The notes below the pieces were generated by a model. That model saw nothing but the letters and a program-made list of their open reading frames with translations, was not told where the DNA came from and made no database searches. Both the position numbers and the translations under genes were made by a program. From a bacterium (GTDB lineage: Bacteria > SZUA-182 > DTGQ01), in contig JBFLZW010000079.1 in NCBI GenBank assembly GCA_040755755.1, positions 1-60,405 on the forward strand: DNA of 60,405 nucleotides. Reading direction: 5' to 3'. Below are positions 7,181 through 16,569 of this stretch, in pieces (the stretch's first letter is position 1; the number at the start of each line of letters is the position of its first letter).

Positions 7181-8656
7181 ATGAACATGGATTTGAAGCT
7201 GTTTTTACCCGAAATTATCATTTTCCTTTCCGGCACGGTCATTCTCATCGCTGATCTGTTCATGCAGGAGAAAAACAAGAAAGCTCTCGGTCTGCTGGCA
7301 GAGACCGGGTCTATCCTGGCTATCGTTCAATTAGTCAACATGTTCGTTCTTCGCCAGAGTTTCTCCAGCGAGCTTTTCACTATCGACCCCTTCAGCCATT
7401 TCATCAAAATCATCCTTCTGCTCAGCACAGGGCTGGTTATCCTGCTCTCCATCGACTATTTCAAGAAGAATATCAGCCACAAGGGGGAGTACTACTGCCT
7501 GATTCTCTTCTCCGTAACCGGCATGATGTTTATGGTTTCAGCCAGTAACTTTATCAGTTTTTTCCTCAGCCTGCAATTGACGAGCATTCCCCTCTACATC
7601 CTGTCCGGAATCGATAAAAATGATGCCCGCTCAAACGAGGCTGCCTACAAGTATCTGATGCTCGGCATGCTGGCTTCCGTGGTTATGCTCTATGGAATGA
7701 CTTTTGTCTATGGATTTAGCGGGGCATGCAATTTTGAAGGGATAGCCTGGCAACTCAGCAATCTTAATCTCCATGAGCATCCGGTCCTTTTGATGTCCAT
7801 GATTTTTATCTTTGCCGGATTTGCCTTTAAAGTTGCTGCTGTTCCTTTTCATTTCTGGGTGCCGGATACATACGAGGGAGCACCGACCCCGGTGACATCC
7901 TTTCTGGCCACGGCCCCCAAGGTGGCAGGCTTTGCCGCCCTGATCCGCCTCGTGACCACGGCCTTCAGTCCCCTGATCAGCCAGTGGCGGATACTGTTTG
8001 GTGTTCTTTCCATCATGAGCATGTGCGTGGGTAACCTTGTGGCCCTCTCCCAGACCAATATCAAACGGATGCTCGGCTTTTCCAGCATAGCTCATGTCGG
8101 ATATATCCTGATGGCCTTTGCTGTAGCTGACCGCCCGGCCTTCAGCGCGGCCATTTTTTACCTGATGATCTATGGTATCGTCAATATCGGGACCTTTGCC
8201 GTCATCGCCGCGGTCATGCAGGGAGAAGACCATCATATTCAACGGCTTGCGGGATTATCAAAAAAATCTCCCCTGATGTCGCTTTCCATAGCCGTCTTTT
8301 TTATCTCCATGATCGGTATTCCTCCAACGCCGGGCTTTTGGGGCAAATTCGATCTCTTCGCCTCGGCCATTAACCGGGGAATGACCTGGCTGGCCGTTGT
8401 CGGCATTATTAATTCAATTATCTCCGTGTCTTACTATATAAACGTACTGCGCTATGTTTACGCAGACCGGGAGGGTGATGGCGGGGTGAATAAAGGAGTG
8501 ACCGCAGCGGCCGATGGTCTGAAGATTCCCTGCCTTATGAAACTGGTGGTAGGCATTGCCCTGGCTCTGACCATAATCATTGCCACCTACCCGGAGCCGT
8601 TCATCGAAATAGCCAGAGCAGCAGCCATCGCCCTGAAGACCGAATTGTGGCTCTGA
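7181..8656 (+). CDS. nuoN: NADH-quinone oxidoreductase subunit N (NuoN)
   Basis: Third type of antiporter-like subunit and the last nuo gene here. The 491 residues show AAYKYLMLGMLASVVMLYG, FKVAAVPFHFWVPDTYEGAP with the conserved Lys and Trp-Val-Pro-Asp, KRMLGFSSIAHVGYILM, and GIPPTPGFWGK. ATG 7181 was chosen; a second ATG two codons later is equally possible. The gene ends with TGA, so TGA is a normal stop in this genome. Confidence 0.94.
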   Translation: MNMDLKLFLPEIIIFLSGTVILIADLFMQEKNKKALGLLAETGSILAIVQLVNMFVLRQSFSSELFTIDPFSHFIKIILLLSTGLVILLSIDYFKKNISHKGEYYCLILFSVTGMMFMVSASNFISFFLSLQLTSIPLYILSGIDKNDARSNEAAYKYLMLGMLASVVMLYGMTFVYGFSGACNFEGIAWQLSNLNLHEHPVLLMSMIFIFAGFAFKVAAVPFHFWVPDTYEGAPTPVTSFLATAPKVAGFAALIRLVTTAFSPLISQWRILFGVLSIMSMCVGNLVALSQTNIKRMLGFSSIAHVGYILMAFAVADRPAFSAAIFYLMIYGIVNIGTFAVIAAVMQGEDHHIQRLAGLSKKSPLMSLSIAVFFISMIGIPPTPGFWGKFDLFASAINRGMTWLAVVGIINSIISVSYYINVLRYVYADREGDGGVNKGVTAAADGLKIPCLMKLVVGIALALTIIIATYPEPFIEIARAAAIALKTELWL

Positions 8657-8797
8657 AAAACAACCAGGTTCAGTAATTCTCAATGTTCAGCAACCTCTCT
8701 AAAGGGGTTGGGCTTTCCTCCTTTTGTTCGACTTTATCCCATTGCTCATTACCCTAAAAATATTTATAATAAGTTTAACGATAACTGAGGAGCTAAG

Positions 8798-9106
8798 ATG
8801 AGCATTCCTAAGATTGCCGTATCCAGGAAAAAAATTGCCGACTTTTGCCAGCGCAATCACATCCGCAGGCTATCCCTGTTCGGTTCTGTCCTGCGGGAGG
8901 ACTTTAGACCGGACAGCGATGTGGATGTGCTGGTTGAATTTGAACCTGGACATGTGCCTGGCTTTTTCCGGTTATTCGATATGGAGGAAGAATTATCACC
9001 CCTTTTTAGCGGGCGAAAGGTGGATATTCGAACGGCAGAGGACTTAAGCCGGTATTTCCGGGATGAAGTGCTAGCGAGCGCACAGGTGCAGTATGATCAG
9101 AAATGA
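8798..9106 (+). CDS. MNT-type nucleotidyltransferase (MntA-like antitoxin)
   Basis: Minimal nucleotidyltransferase of the DNA-polymerase-beta fold, 102 residues. The catalytic pattern is present: [10 protein letters not shown] then [10 protein letters not shown] (GS...DxD), with a third acidic residue in KVDIRT. Paired, as here, with a HEPN gene it usually acts as the antitoxin that AMPylates the toxin (type VII toxin-antitoxin). It overlaps the HEPN gene by 14 bases. Promoter and ribosome-binding site (GAGG near 8788) look independent of the nuo operon. Confidence 0.85.
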   Translation: MSIPKIAVSRKKIADFCQRNHIRRLSLFGSVLREDFRPDSDVDVLVEFEPGHVPGFFRLFDMEEELSPLFSGRKVDIRTAEDLSRYFRDEVLASAQVQYDQK

Positions 9107-9437
9107 TATTATCCGCCTCCATCATATGCTCGATGCTGCTCAAGAGGCAGTTGACTTATTCCGGGGGCGCACCCGCGAAGATTTGGATGGAGATAGAATG
9201 TTAAACCTGTCTCTTGTCCGACTGCTGGAAATCATTGGAGAAGCAGCAAAAGGTGTTTCTCCGGCATTTCGAGATGCGCATCCGGACATTCCTTGGAAAA
9301 AGATGGTTGGAATGCGAGACCGACTCATTCATGGCTATTTTGATGTAAACCTTGACATAGTCAAGGAAACCGTCATCGAGGACTTACCGCCCTTGGTTGC
9401 CCAACTGGAAAAAATCATAGCCATCGGGAATAGATGA
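9093..9437 (+). CDS. HEPN/DUF86 toxin-like protein (HepT)
   Basis: All-helical HEPN-family protein of the DUF86 type, 114 residues. The RNase motif RX4-6H is seen as RDRLIHGYF near residue 76, in the usual GMRDRLIH context. Members paired with an MNT gene are RNase toxins neutralised by AMPylation of a nearby Tyr; the Tyr of HGYF fits that role. It starts inside the MNT gene. A broken relative is present near 40.7 kb. Confidence 0.85.
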   Translation: MIRNDIIRLHHMLDAAQEAVDLFRGRTREDLDGDRMLNLSLVRLLEIIGEAAKGVSPAFRDAHPDIPWKKMVGMRDRLIHGYFDVNLDIVKETVIEDLPPLVAQLEKIIAIGNR

Positions 9438-9438
9438 T

Positions 9439-9470
9439 GTCCCACGATCCTCCACCTCAGATAGTGGGAC
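9439..9470. terminator. Hairpin between convergent hepT-like gene and leuA
   Basis: GTCCCAC (9439-9445) and GTGGGAC (9464-9470) form a perfect 7-bp stem with an 18-base loop, starting two bases after the stop codon of the HEPN gene and 62 bases before the end of leuA. There is no U-tract, so the terminator call is tentative. Confidence 0.35.
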
Positions 9471-9532
9471 CTGTCACCTAACCCCAAGAATCAATTAAAA
9501 GGATATTTCTCTACCTCCCGGCGTTTCCCTCC

Positions 9533-11086
9533 TTACTTTCCCTCCACTGCCTTGTCCACGAGCTTGTTGATGCCGTTCAGGTAAGCGCGGACGCTGGCTT
9601 CGATGATATCCGTGGATGATCCGTGTCCCAGGACCTTTTTCCCATCTTTGGATATACTGACCAGCACCTCGGCCATAGCCGCTGCTCCGGAGGTAACGGC
9701 ATGGACGGAATAGTCTTCAAGTTTAACCGGGAAATTAATGGCTTTATCGATCGCCTTGTATGCAGCATCTACAGGACCATCACCCAGGGCGGATTCCATA
9801 ACAATAGTCTCTTCCGCCCCATCTTCCTGTTTTTTAATTTTCACGGTCGCGGTAGGAATTGCATGGGTTCCATTTATAACCTGTAAGAAGGCCAGGGTGT
9901 ATTTTTCAGGCATATTGGGGATCTCGTTCTCCATGATCGAGACCAGATCCTCGTCGTAAATCATCTGCTTTCTGTCGGCAACCTCCATGAATCTCCCATA
10001 AACCTTTTCCAGCCTCTCCTGGGAGAATGGCGGATACCCTAATTCCTTGAGCCGGTGTTTCAGTCCGTGCCTTCCCGTTCTGGCGGTCAGAATGACCCGG
10101 CTCTGGGGAAAGCCGATATCTTCAGGATTAATGGTTTCGTAGGAAAGACGCTCCCTGAGCGCTCCATTGATGTGAACTCCGAAATTGCTGGCCAGTGCAT
10201 TACTCCCCACAATCGGTTTGTTGCGGGGCACCATGATGCCGAAAATATGCGCCATCGTGCGGCTGGTTCTGTACAGCTCTTTGGTTTGTATCTGAAGCTG
10301 AAAACGGAAGTAATCCTTTCTGGTCATGATTCCCAGCACTACTTCTTCCAGAGAAGCATTCCCGGCCCGCGGACCAATGCCATTGATTGAACATTCCACC
10401 TGACGGGCACCGCTGATGAGTCCAGCCAGGCTGTTTGCCACGGCCAGTCCAAGATCGTTATGGCAATGGACACTGATAACGGCCTGGTTGATATTTGGAA
10501 CTCTTTCCCTGATGCTGGCTATCAGGTCGCCATATGCCTGGGGGATGGCATAGCCGATAGTATCGGGAATGTTGACGGTCGCAGCCCCGGCCTCGATTAC
10601 TGCCTGCAGAATGGTAAACAAAAACTCCTGGTCAGCGCGGGTGGCATCTTCAGCATAAAATGCCACATCTTCCGTGTGCTGTCTGGCATGTTTTACTGCC
10701 TCGACAGCTATCTTCAGGACTTCGTCTTTGCTCTTGTTCAGCTTCCGTTCGATATGAATGTCGGAAACCCCGATGCCAGTATGTATCCGCTTTTTCCTGG
10801 CGGCAGCCAGTGCCTGACCGCAACGGTCGATGTCTTCAGGCACGGCACGGCTGAGGCCGCAGATAATCGGACCTTCGATTTCCTGAGAGATCAGTCGAAC
10901 CGACTCGAAATCCAGGGGAGATGATGCGGGTGAACCCACTTCGAGAATGTCCACTTTCAGTCGGGAAAGTTGCCTGGCTGCGTCCAGTTTTTCTGAAGGA
11001 ACCAAGTAGTTTCCAGTTGCCTGCTCCCCATCTCTCAACGTCGTATCTAAGATAAATATCTTTTCCTTCTGGTCTTTCGCGTCCAT
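9533..11086 (-). CDS. leuA: 2-isopropylmalate synthase-like (LeuA family)
   Basis: Condenses an acyl-CoA with a 2-oxo acid; as LeuA it would join acetyl-CoA and 2-oxoisovalerate in leucine synthesis. The 517 residues have the HMGL-like barrel (DTTLRDGEQ near residue 14; metal motif HCHNDLGLAVAN) and a C-terminal LeuA dimer/regulatory domain (GDGPVDAAYKAID). It is divergent: the usual GERAGNASLEE is GPRAGNASLEE, and the usual HESGIHQDG region reads SNFGVHINGAL. The substrate could therefore differ (citramalate or homocitrate-type chemistry), though the overall fold and C-terminal domain point to LeuA. No other leu or ilv genes are nearby; it has its own promoter. Confidence 0.85.
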   Translation of the reverse strand: MDAKDQKEKIFILDTTLRDGEQATGNYLVPSEKLDAARQLSRLKVDILEVGSPASSPLDFESVRLISQEIEGPIICGLSRAVPEDIDRCGQALAAARKKRIHTGIGVSDIHIERKLNKSKDEVLKIAVEAVKHARQHTEDVAFYAEDATRADQEFLFTILQAVIEAGAATVNIPDTIGYAIPQAYGDLIASIRERVPNINQAVISVHCHNDLGLAVANSLAGLISGARQVECSINGIGPRAGNASLEEVVLGIMTRKDYFRFQLQIQTKELYRTSRTMAHIFGIMVPRNKPIVGSNALASNFGVHINGALRERLSYETINPEDIGFPQSRVILTARTGRHGLKHRLKELGYPPFSQERLEKVYGRFMEVADRKQMIYDEDLVSIMENEIPNMPEKYTLAFLQVINGTHAIPTATVKIKKQEDGAEETIVMESALGDGPVDAAYKAIDKAINFPVKLEDYSVHAVTSGAAAMAEVLVSISKDGKKVLGHGSSTDIIEASVRAYLNGINKLVDKAVEGK

Positions 11087-11210
11087 AGTTTAGATCCCCT
11101 TGGTTTTTAATTTACCCGGCTTTTTTGTAAAAAAGAACAACTTTCTACATCTCTGAGGACAATAATCGAGTACATCATGTAGCTTACATTGCATGCTAAG
11201 GGCTCATAAG

Positions 11211-11251
11211 AAAATAATACAATGTGTTAGTTTTGTCAAACTAAAACTAAC
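11211..11251 (-). promoter_or_regulatory. leuA promoter with overlapping operator-like inverted repeat
   Basis: On the minus strand, TTGACA (11239-11234), a 17-base spacer and TATTTT (11216-11211) read toward leuA. A perfect 9-bp inverted repeat, GTTAGTTTT at 11226-11234 and AAAACTAAC at 11243-11251 with an 8-base centre, straddles the -35 box. That placement is typical of a repressor site. The leader to the leuA start is about 120 bases. Confidence 0.6.
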
Positions 11252-11324
11252 AAAAAATGTCATACCTTCTTATGTTTTTTAGGGGAAGGGTATAATAATA
11301 TTAAAATATTTAAATAAATAAAAT

Positions 11325-11903
11325 TTACGCTATCGTCCATACAACAGGCCGGTCATCGGCAACAAGAGAAATGATGTGATTTTGGTACCAATAGTGCTCA
11401 ATATTCCAGATTCGATGTTCATAATGCAACGTAAGATGTCTCTCGTCCGGGATAGCAGCTACCTTACAGACCCGCAAATCCCTGAGTCCCGCTCCCGTAG
11501 CTTTCGTCGCTGCCTCTTTGGCTGTCCAGTAGCGAAAAAACAGGTTCCAGTCGGCATCTGGAGAAAGCCGCCATTCATCGGCAGTCGCCAGGCTGGCGAA
11601 AAGGTCCTTGTGCCTGCGGGGCAGAAACTCCTCCACATCAATGCCGATTCTTTCCCCACTGACCACCGCGGCTACACAGCGGCTTTTGTGAGATAAAGAC
11701 CAGTAGATACCATTGACAGGCAGAGGAGCACCCCGCTCATCCTTGGAAAGAGGCCCCAAGGTCACTCCGCTTTTTTGGGCACTGAGGGCCAGGGCCTGCC
11801 GGGCGGTTTTCCGGAGGAGATCGACTTTCTCCCGACCGGATAGCATATCCGGATCAGGATAGGAAACCGATAGAATGACGGGATACAGAGCTGGAATACC
11901 CAC
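11325..11903 (-). CDS. 4'-phosphopantetheinyl transferase, Sfp type
   Basis: Transfers the phosphopantetheine arm of CoA to a carrier-protein Ser. The 192 residues carry the superfamily pattern: WSLSHKSRCVAAVV, GIDVEEF with the magnesium-binding acids, and FFRYWTAKEAATKATGAGL. It is the last gene of the minus-strand operon that starts near 15446. The Sfp-like (not AcpS-like) size and its place beside Fab-type enzymes suggest it activates a carrier protein of a special lipid or polyketide pathway. No carrier protein gene is visible in the window. Confidence 0.88.
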   Translation of the reverse strand: MGIPALYPVILSVSYPDPDMLSGREKVDLLRKTARQALALSAQKSGVTLGPLSKDERGAPLPVNGIYWSLSHKSRCVAAVVSGERIGIDVEEFLPRRHKDLFASLATADEWRLSPDADWNLFFRYWTAKEAATKATGAGLRDLRVCKVAAIPDERHLTLHYEHRIWNIEHYWYQNHIISLVADDRPVVWTIA

Positions 11904-11941
11904 AAGGATTTAACCTGATGTTATCTTAATGATTATGGAAA

Positions 11942-12751
11942 TCACGAAAGATTCCGAATGGCTTTTCGAACGATACTCTTGTCAAAATAGTTTATCGACA
12001 TGCCTGCATCGACAACCAGGGTCTGGGCATTGATCCCACTTGACCGGCTGCTCAGGAGAAAGGCCACCACATTGGCCACCTCGCGGGTAGCCAGGGCTTT
12101 TTTTCGCAGAGTCAACTGTTCGGCAAAGAGATAGTAGTCGATATATTCAGGAATCCCGGCTGAAGCGGAGGTTTTCAGGAGCCCGGCGCCCACGGCATTG
12201 AATCTGATCCGGGAGAAGCTGCTGAATGATTTGGCCAGAAAGCAGATCGTGGAATCCAGGGCCGCTTTGATCGGTCCCATGTAGCCGTAACTTTCCGCAG
12301 CCATACGGGTGGTTGAAATGGACAATGTCACTACCGAAGCCTCCCGCTCCAGAAGAGAACTGAAGGTCCTGGCGATGTGAATCAAAGAATAGCAGGAAAT
12401 ATCCACTGCCTGTAAAAAGTCTTCTTTTATTGTCTCATGAAAGGGTTTTGCACCTGCGCTGTAATTGGCAAAGGCGATGGAGTGAACCAGACCGGCCAGG
12501 GTGGAATGGTCCCGCTTGATCTCATTAGCCAGCCGTTCGATATCTCCCTCTTTTTCCACATTACAGACATAGATCGGGCTGCCTGCCGGGAGGAATTTCC
12601 GGGCAATTTCCTGGATTTCACGGGTTTTAACCGCGTAGAGGACTTCAGCTCCGACCTCTTTCAGCACCTGGCCCACATGGAAGGCCACACTTTTGCGGTT
12701 GGCCACTCCGAATACCAGAATTTTCTTTCCTTCCAGGTCGAGAAAACTCAT
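11942..12751 (-). CDS. fabI: Enoyl-ACP reductase, FabI-like SDR
   Basis: NAD(P)H-dependent reduction of enoyl-ACP. The 269 residues start with [20 protein letters not shown], a FabI-type nucleotide motif in place of GxxxGxG, and have the catalytic YGYMGPIK, where Tyr and Lys are seven apart as in FabI. The end ([16 protein letters not shown]) also fits. It overlaps the upstream FabZ-like gene by four bases (ATGA), so the two are translated together. It may serve a specialised pathway rather than bulk fatty acid synthesis. Confidence 0.85.
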   Translation of the reverse strand: MSFLDLEGKKILVFGVANRKSVAFHVGQVLKEVGAEVLYAVKTREIQEIARKFLPAGSPIYVCNVEKEGDIERLANEIKRDHSTLAGLVHSIAFANYSAGAKPFHETIKEDFLQAVDISCYSLIHIARTFSSLLEREASVVTLSISTTRMAAESYGYMGPIKAALDSTICFLAKSFSSFSRIRFNAVGAGLLKTSASAGIPEYIDYYLFAEQLTLRKKALATREVANVVAFLLSSRSSGINAQTLVVDAGMSINYFDKSIVRKAIRNLS

Positions 12752-13191
12752 TCACTCTCTCCCTTGTCGTGAACCAATGTACAGGAAAACCTGGCGGTCA
12801 CGACCGTCTTTCCCGAAACAGCCACCTTTCCTTTGAGAAAATACACACTGCCGAGAGTTTCGACCATTTCGACTTCAGTTTCCATCAAATCGTCGGGCTT
12901 GATCATGCTCCGGAATTTGGCATCCTGGATTCTGGTCAGCACCGGCACACCCTGGCCTGCGGCAGCGCCGGTTTTTTTGGCGATCAGAATGGCGCCGGTT
13001 TGAAAGATGGATTCACAGATCAAGACACCCGGCATTATAGGATTGCCAGGATAGTGGCCTTGAAAAAAGGGATCTTCAGGCCGCACCCTTTTTGTGGTCT
13101 TGATCCGGTCCTGAGAAAGCTCGCAAATGGTATCCACAAACAAAAAAGGATGGCGGTGGGGAATAGCCTGGTAAATCTCTTCGGAAATCAT
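12748..13191 (-). CDS. 3-hydroxyacyl-ACP dehydratase, FabZ-like
   Basis: Hot-dog-fold dehydratase of 147 residues. Visible motifs are [13 protein letters not shown] at the start and [17 protein letters not shown] with the catalytic His and Glu. It lies two bases after fabG and overlaps fabI by four. Together these three genes supply the reduction-dehydration-reduction steps of an acyl-chain elongation cycle; no ketosynthase is found in the window. Confidence 0.88.
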   Translation of the reverse strand: MISEEIYQAIPHRHPFLFVDTICELSQDRIKTTKRVRPEDPFFQGHYPGNPIMPGVLICESIFQTGAILIAKKTGAAAGQGVPVLTRIQDAKFRSMIKPDDLMETEVEMVETLGSVYFLKGKVAVSGKTVVTARFSCTLVHDKGESE

Positions 13192-13193
13192 GG

Positions 13194-13934
13194 TTACAAT
13201 CCTCCAGTCACTTCAAGAGTTGCTCCGGTAATGTAGGATGCCTCCTTTGAGGCCAGAAATAATACAGCCTGGGCCACTTCCCGGGGAGTACCGAAACGCT
13301 TCAGAGGTATCTCTTCCCGGTAAGCCCGCCGCCTTTCCTCCGAAAGGTCCTGAATGAATTCCGTATCAATGAATCCTGGAGAAACACAATTTACAGTAAT
13401 ACCCCGGGTAGCTACTTCTTTGGACAGCACCCTGGTCAGGGCTACCAGACCGGCCTTGGAGGCTGCGTAGTTGGCCTGACCGGCAAACCCGAACTTTCCG
13501 CTGGGAGAGGTAATGTTGATTATCCTTCCATACTGCTGGTTCATGAAATTGCGCACCGCAAATTTGCACATATGATAAGCGCCCGAAAGATTAACCTCAA
13601 TCACCGCTTTCCAGTCGGATTCTTTCATCATGCCTAACACCGCATCCTTGCGGATTCCGGCATTGTTGACCAGCACCTGGAAGCTCTGGTATCTGGCCTC
13701 CAGATAGTGATAAAATTTCTCCACCTGGCCATAATCCGCCACATCCATCGACTGTAAGTCGATACTGGGAGAGAATTGCCGGTTCTCATCCAGAAATTGT
13801 CCGGCTGCGGCCTGATTGGCATGATAGATACCCACAATGCGTGCTCCGGAATGCAAAAAAGATTCAGCTATGCTCTTGCCGATCCCCCTCGTAGCACCGG
13901 AAATTACCACAATCTGTCCTGAAAAATCGAACAT
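13194..13934 (-). CDS. fabG: 3-oxoacyl-ACP reductase, FabG-like SDR
   Basis: Short-chain dehydrogenase, 246 residues. The cofactor motif is GATRGIGKSIAE, followed by NNAGIRKD, the catalytic Ser in NITSPSGKFG, and YAASKAGLVALTRVL with Tyr and Lys. The C-terminus (SYITGATLEVTGGL) is FabG-like. It reduces 3-oxoacyl-ACP. It sits between the CrtI-like oxidoreductase (12-base gap) and the dehydratase. Confidence 0.88.
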   Translation of the reverse strand: MFDFSGQIVVISGATRGIGKSIAESFLHSGARIVGIYHANQAAAGQFLDENRQFSPSIDLQSMDVADYGQVEKFYHYLEARYQSFQVLVNNAGIRKDAVLGMMKESDWKAVIEVNLSGAYHMCKFAVRNFMNQQYGRIINITSPSGKFGFAGQANYAASKAGLVALTRVLSKEVATRGITVNCVSPGFIDTEFIQDLSEERRRAYREEIPLKRFGTPREVAQAVLFLASKEASYITGATLEVTGGL

Positions 13935-13946
13935 GTTCGCTCCATT

Positions 13947-15446
13947 TTACAAACTGCTCATATATTTATCCACATCATGGGCTGCAATCACTCCGTAATT
14001 GGCAGCGCCCAGCCAGCCGGACATGATTATGCCCACTGACCCGGTGTGGAACAAGCCGCTGATTTGGCGGGAAAGGTCCATACTTACTTTCAATCCTTCG
14101 AATTTGGTCCCGAAAGAGGAGCCCTTGACGTGAAGTGCATACCGCCGAAAGGTCATGGGAGTGGCTGCCTCCGCATGGTCGATCTTATCCCGGACTCCGG
14201 GCAGGTACTTTTCCAGACAGCGGATAGTAACTTCGATCAGTTCTTTCTTGGCAGCCTGATATTCCGCGCAAGACAGAGCCGCCCAGTCGTCGTAATGGGC
14301 ATTGGTTGAAGCCACGATCGTAAACCGGTCGGAACCGGGCCGGATGGACGGGTAATAGAAGGAAAAGGTCCGGCTGGTGGTATGCCTGCTTCGAAGCTCT
14401 TTGGGATCAAATGTGGGGGATTCCGAGGTAAAGAGCAGATCCCCTGCATAATCGATGCTCTCTCCCTGCCTGATGCCGAGATATACCTGGCAACTGCTGT
14501 TATTGACCCTCACTTTCCGTACCTGTTCGACAAATCCCTGGCTAAAGTACTCATCTCCTACCAGATCATGGATAGTGGACAGCAGATTGGCATTGGATAA
14601 TACGGCCTTGCAGCGAATGGTCTGTCCATTGTTTATCTTCACCGCAGCCACTTTCCGGTCTGTGACCAGGATCTTCTCGACCAGGCATTTCAACCCGATA
14701 TCCACGCCGCTGCTTTCAAGCTCTGCCTGCATCTGCCTGATCAGCCGGTCTGTGCCGCCCTGGAAGGTAAATACTCCTTTACTCATGAAATTCGAAAACA
14801 CAATACCATAGGTAATAGCCGGATCATCGAGGTCAGAGCCATTGGCATAGGTTATCGGCTCCATCAGCATGCGCATCACATCATCCCGTCCAGGGAAAAA
14901 CTTCTCGAACAATTCCCTGGCGGTCATGGTCTGATCGTCATAAAAATCCATGTCCTGAACAGCCTGGAAAAACCCGCAAACCGCTTCTTCGCTGATGCCG
15001 AACCGCTCCTTGAGGATGCGGGTAAAATCCCCGGTATCGAAGGTCGTGGTGAGGGAAAACTGAGGGTTATCAAAGCGGATTTCCTTGAGCTGGACAATGG
15101 ACCGGGCGATTTCCGGCGACCAGTACTTGCGGCAGGTTTTAATCATGCCGACCGGAAATCCATGCAGGGAAACATCGAAGATGTGTCCCCCCTTTCTGGT
15201 AAACCAGGTGGCCAGGCCGCCAAGCTTGCCATGCTGCTCCAGGAGCAGCACGGAATAGCCGCATCTGGCCAGGCGATGAGCGCCGGTAAGCCCGGCCAGG
15301 CCGCCGCCGATGACAATAACGTCGTATTCTGCCTTCTTACGATCGAGAGAATTTATGGCTCTATCCTCATCATGAAATCCTGGGTAGTCCGTGCCGATAA
15401 TGTGACACGACGCAGAAACGTAATTATAGTATATCTGGTATAGCAA
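13947..15446 (-). CDS. FAD-dependent oxidoreductase, phytoene desaturase/CrtI-like
   Basis: Flavin enzyme of the carotenoid desaturase/isomerase superfamily, about 499 residues. The dinucleotide-binding motif [19 protein letters not shown] lies near residue 40, followed by [16 protein letters not shown]; the C-terminus has [22 protein letters not shown]. The first gene of an operon with fabG, fabZ, fabI and a phosphopantetheinyl transferase. CrtI-like proteins beside Fab genes are known from ladderane-type and other unusual lipid clusters, so it may desaturate or isomerise a carrier-bound chain rather than a carotenoid. The start is uncertain: the listed TTG is the only candidate that keeps the FAD motif and has a weak ribosome-binding site. 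Confidence 0.8.
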   Translation of the reverse strand: MLYQIYYNYVSASCHIIGTDYPGFHDEDRAINSLDRKKAEYDVIVIGGGLAGLTGAHRLARCGYSVLLLEQHGKLGGLATWFTRKGGHIFDVSLHGFPVGMIKTCRKYWSPEIARSIVQLKEIRFDNPQFSLTTTFDTGDFTRILKERFGISEEAVCGFFQAVQDMDFYDDQTMTARELFEKFFPGRDDVMRMLMEPITYANGSDLDDPAITYGIVFSNFMSKGVFTFQGGTDRLIRQMQAELESSGVDIGLKCLVEKILVTDRKVAAVKINNGQTIRCKAVLSNANLLSTIHDLVGDEYFSQGFVEQVRKVRVNNSSCQVYLGIRQGESIDYAGDLLFTSESPTFDPKELRSRHTTSRTFSFYYPSIRPGSDRFTIVASTNAHYDDWAALSCAEYQAAKKELIEVTIRCLEKYLPGVRDKIDHAEAATPMTFRRYALHVKGSSFGTKFEGLKVSMDLSRQISGLFHTGSVGIIMSGWLGAANYGVIAAHDVDKYMSSL

Positions 15447-15468
15447 ATCAAATAATTTCCCGTTGATA

Positions 15469-15497
15469 TTGACATATTTATCATATTCTTATACAGT
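15469..15497 (+). promoter_or_regulatory. Probable promoter of the TPR gene
   Basis: TTGACA at 15469-15474, 17-base spacer, TACAGT at 15492-15497, in the 97-base gap between the divergent CrtI-like and TPR genes. Confidence 0.5.
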
Positions 15498-15543
15498 TAG
15501 AAGCAAGGGCTGGTGTTTTTGGCAATGATATGGCGAGGTTGCC

Positions 15544-16569
15544 GTGAGCAGAAACGAGTATTTACTCATCAAGTCGAAAGTCAATATTATCCGTGAGCTT
15601 CAGCGAAAGCGAAAGTATGCGGAGGCTGAGAAGGAGATACAGGATGCGCTTCAGGAGCACCCGGACAATGGGCTGCTGCTGAATTGCCTGGCCGAAGTAT
15701 ATGTGCGGCAAAGGAATTACCAGGAAGCCGGCCTCATCCTGGATCAGAGGCTGCGGTCCAATCCACGGGATTTTCAGGCCCTGGCCCTGACCGGAGAGCT
15801 TAAGGCCAGTCAGGGGCTTTACCAGGAGTCCCTGCCCTACTTCGAGCAGGCCCTTGGCCTGAAAGAGAGCAGCTACCTGTACTCACAGTTCGTGCGGGCA
15901 CTGAACCAGGCCGGCCAGGAGGAAAAAGCCCTGAATGTGGTCAATACCGCCCTGGAAGCCTATCCTCTGGATGCTTACCTGCTGGAAGAGAAGGGGAAGA
16001 TACTCAGGAAGCTGAAAAAGTTTACCGAAGCTGCCCAGGTGTACGAAAAGGTTCTCAAGGCTGATCCTGACGACTCCTTTGCCTACAAGGAATATATCCG
16101 GATCAAAACCTCCGGCAAAAAAAATGAAGAGCTCATCCAGGAACTGAAAGCCATTTTAAAGGTTCCCAGCCGGGCCGGGAATCCTCACCTGCACACCCTT
16201 CTCGGCGATACCTACAAGGCGGAGCGAAAATACGAGGAAGCCGCGGTGGCCTATCAGCAGGCACTGAAACTTTCGCCGGACAACAACTATGTGCTTGGGC
16301 ACCTCGGCTTTTGCTACTCGAAACTGCAAAAGTATGCCGAAGCGCAGGATGCCCTGCACGCTCCTTTCATCCATGATCCCCTGAATGAATATGTGCGGTC
16401 AGCCATCATATCAGCCTACCGGCACACCGGCAATATCTCCGGCCTGATGGCAGTCCTTGAGGAAGCGCTTCAAAAACACCCGAAAGCCTACCCCCTGATC
16501 GGCATCCTGAAAAAGCTCCAGAAGGAGTATGAAGCGCAAGGAGGGGAGAATGAGGAGAGAAAAGATTAA
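15544..16569 (+). CDS. Tetratricopeptide repeat protein
   Basis: The 341 residues consist of about eight TPR units (for example YAEAEKEIQDALQEHPDNGLLL, YQESLPYFEQALGLKES, YEEAAVAYQQALKLSPDN). No signal peptide or membrane helix is evident, so it is probably cytosolic and acts as a protein-binding scaffold. GTG at 15544 was chosen. The gene overlaps the next one, an MNT nucleotidyltransferase, by 20 bases; whether the TPR protein works with that pair is unknown. Confidence 0.85.
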   Translation: MSRNEYLLIKSKVNIIRELQRKRKYAEAEKEIQDALQEHPDNGLLLNCLAEVYVRQRNYQEAGLILDQRLRSNPRDFQALALTGELKASQGLYQESLPYFEQALGLKESSYLYSQFVRALNQAGQEEKALNVVNTALEAYPLDAYLLEEKGKILRKLKKFTEAAQVYEKVLKADPDDSFAYKEYIRIKTSGKKNEELIQELKAILKVPSRAGNPHLHTLLGDTYKAERKYEEAAVAYQQALKLSPDNNYVLGHLGFCYSKLQKYAEAQDALHAPFIHDPLNEYVRSAIISAYRHTGNISGLMAVLEEALQKHPKAYPLIGILKKLQKEYEAQGGENEERKD

